From Lacticaseibacillus kribbianus (GTDB lineage: Bacteria > Bacillota > Bacilli > Lactobacillales > Lactobacillaceae): a stretch of DNA of 64,000 nt. The position numbers and the translations under genes are program-made. Numbering within the stretch: position 1 is the first letter of the stretch; every line of letters starts with the position of its first letter. Location of the stretch: contig NZ_JAIPUL010000005.1 in the NCBI RefSeq assembly GCF_020180945.1, forward strand, positions 62,001-126,000. The letters run 5' to 3'. A model generated the notes under the pieces. That model worked only from the letters and a program-made list of their open reading frames with translations, did no database searches and was not told the origin of the DNA. This document shows, piece by piece, positions 63,113-64,000 of the stretch.

Positions 63113-64000
63113 CTAGTTCAGCCACGGTCCCAGTCGCCGGTAGCCGATGCGCTGAACGATTGCGCCGATCAACCAGGCGCCAAGTGCCCAGCCAACGAAC
63201 AGAATCCCGGCGTGGCCCAGGTTGGTTCCCGCGTATTGGTAGATGTGCAACAGCATTGCCGGTGGATTAAGGTAATAAGACGGCAGCAAGGCCTGACTCG
63301 AGAGGGGAAGCAACTCGAGCAGATGGGTGGGACCGGCGTAGAGGGGGAGCGCACTGATCAGTAGAACCAGAGTCGGGTTGGCGACGAAGCGCGTCACGAC
63401 GAAGACCAGACCGCTGAGCACCAGCGCCCACAGCATCAGAATGCCTATTTGTCTTGAAAGGGCGAGCCACAGCGGGGTGTAGATGATGCTCGCACCATTC
63501 AGCCGAATTGTCGGGTAGAACCAGGGTCCTCCCGCGCTGTGATTGGGCAGTGCACCGTTCACCAAGACGGCCACCAGCAGTGCGCCGATTAGCGTACCCG
63601 CGATTGCAAGCAGGGTGACGCCCGCGCGCACCAGCTGCATTTGCTGGTCGGCCCGTGGTGTTATGCGCATCAGCCGCTCGGTCTCGTTCCTTCTGTCGTA
63701 GGTGAACGATACGACTAGGGCCAACACCGCGTAGCAGAGAAAAATCCAAGTGAAGGGGGTGCCGTAGTTAAGCTTCGAGTAGTACTGAATGTGGCCCTCA
63801 ACCACCGCCCACTTGTAGACGTGTGTCGTGACGCCAAACAGGGTGTCGTAGACGTAGGACAACGCAGACTGACGGTCATCGAGCCACATGAGGCTGTCCC
63901 TGCCCTGCGCGACGTACTGGCGCAACCGGGTTCGTGCGATGTCTTCAACCTGAGCGCTGTTGAGGATGGTGTCACCGCCCGTATGCCCGTAGGATTGAAA
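63113..64000 (-). CDS. Paralogous ABC-2 permease-like membrane protein, 5' end beyond window
   Basis: The frame is open from the stop at 63113 to the right edge; about 296 residues are visible. After part of an extracellular domain (VYDTLFGVTTHVYKWAVVEG) come about six helices (PFTWIFLCYAVLALVVSFTY, GVTLLAIAGTLIGALLVAVL, and others) and the ending RRLGPWLN. It is a paralogue of the convergent protein at 61500, with matching helices and the same NPPAM motif. Its start and any partner ATPase lie outside the window. Confidence 0.78.
   Translation of the reverse strand, partial: FQSYGHTGGDTILNSAQVEDIARTRLRQYVAQGRDSLMWLDDRQSALSYVYDTLFGVTTHVYKWAVVEGHIQYYSKLNYGTPFTWIFLCYAVLALVVSFTYDRRNETERLMRITPRADQQMQLVRAGVTLLAIAGTLIGALLVAVLVNGALPNHSAGGPWFYPTIRLNGASIIYTPLWLALSRQIGILMLWALVLSGLVFVVTRFVANPTLVLLISALPLYAGPTHLLELLPLSSQALLPSYYLNPPAMLLHIYQYAGTNLGHAGILFVGWALGAWLIGAIVQRIGYRRLGPWLN

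Overview
The window is a GC-rich stretch of a Gram-positive chromosome around the replication origin. Gene order mnmG-mnmE-(small genes)-jag-yidC-rnpA-rpmH-[oriC]-dnaA-dnaN-yaaA-recF-gyrB-gyrA, DnaA boxes of the TTATCCACA type, LPXTG/sortase systems, an Rgg-type regulator, a lactocepin-like subtilase and an ATP-grasp ligase next to a FemX protein point to Lactobacillaceae, most likely a high-GC Lacticaseibacillus-like species (inference from gene content; no database was consulted). Genes left of the origin (about 43.4-43.9 kb) mostly read leftward and genes to the right mostly rightward.

Layout. 0-8 kb: two translationally coupled surface genes, a leucine-rich-repeat protein (cut by the window edge) and a 1991-residue LPXTG subtilase with its own promoter and a structured leader. 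8-14 kb: an unrecognised protein, tRNA-Lys, two paralogous tyrosine phosphatases flanking prs, and nagB behind a promoter bracketed by two GntR-type operators. 13.7-14.1 kb: a type I toxin-antitoxin locus with visible sense and antisense promoters and terminators. 14.3-19.7 kb: a PspC peptide, an exact parS site, then a module of a 33-residue membrane peptide, a two-ATPase ABC exporter and a NarL-type two-component system; two matching promoter modules precede the peptide and the transporter. 20.2-29.8 kb: a pilus operon (major pilin frameshifted in its YPKN motif, minor pilin, MucBP-like adhesin, two class C sortases and a third sortase) with a divergent TetR regulator. 29.9-35 kb: small accessory genes (YxeA, MFS with Rgg, CPBP protease, small membrane proteins).

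35-55 kb is the conserved origin region, but its intergenic spaces are unusual. They carry a dispersed family of about 124-bp palindromic repeats (some in tandem), a further large inverted repeat that separates rnpA from rpmH, an unassigned standalone RNA gene (39.25-39.67 kb), a 53-residue LPATG protein without signal peptide, and about 700 bp of strongly self-complementary sequence between gyrB and gyrA.

55.5-64 kb: an AT-richer, probably transferred AlbA_2/HATPase gene, an L,D-transpeptidase, and a self-contained tRNA-like RNA gene (own promoter and terminator, class II scaffold, aberrant anticodon arm) directly upstream of an ATP-grasp ligase and a FemX-type aminoacyl-tRNA-dependent transferase. 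The window ends in two convergent paralogous membrane proteins and a decayed surface-protein fragment. The most novel items are the tRNA-like gene beside the peptidoglycan-bridge genes, the gyrB-gyrA structured insert, the repeat family, the standalone RNA, and the paired promoter modules of the ABC/TCS cluster.
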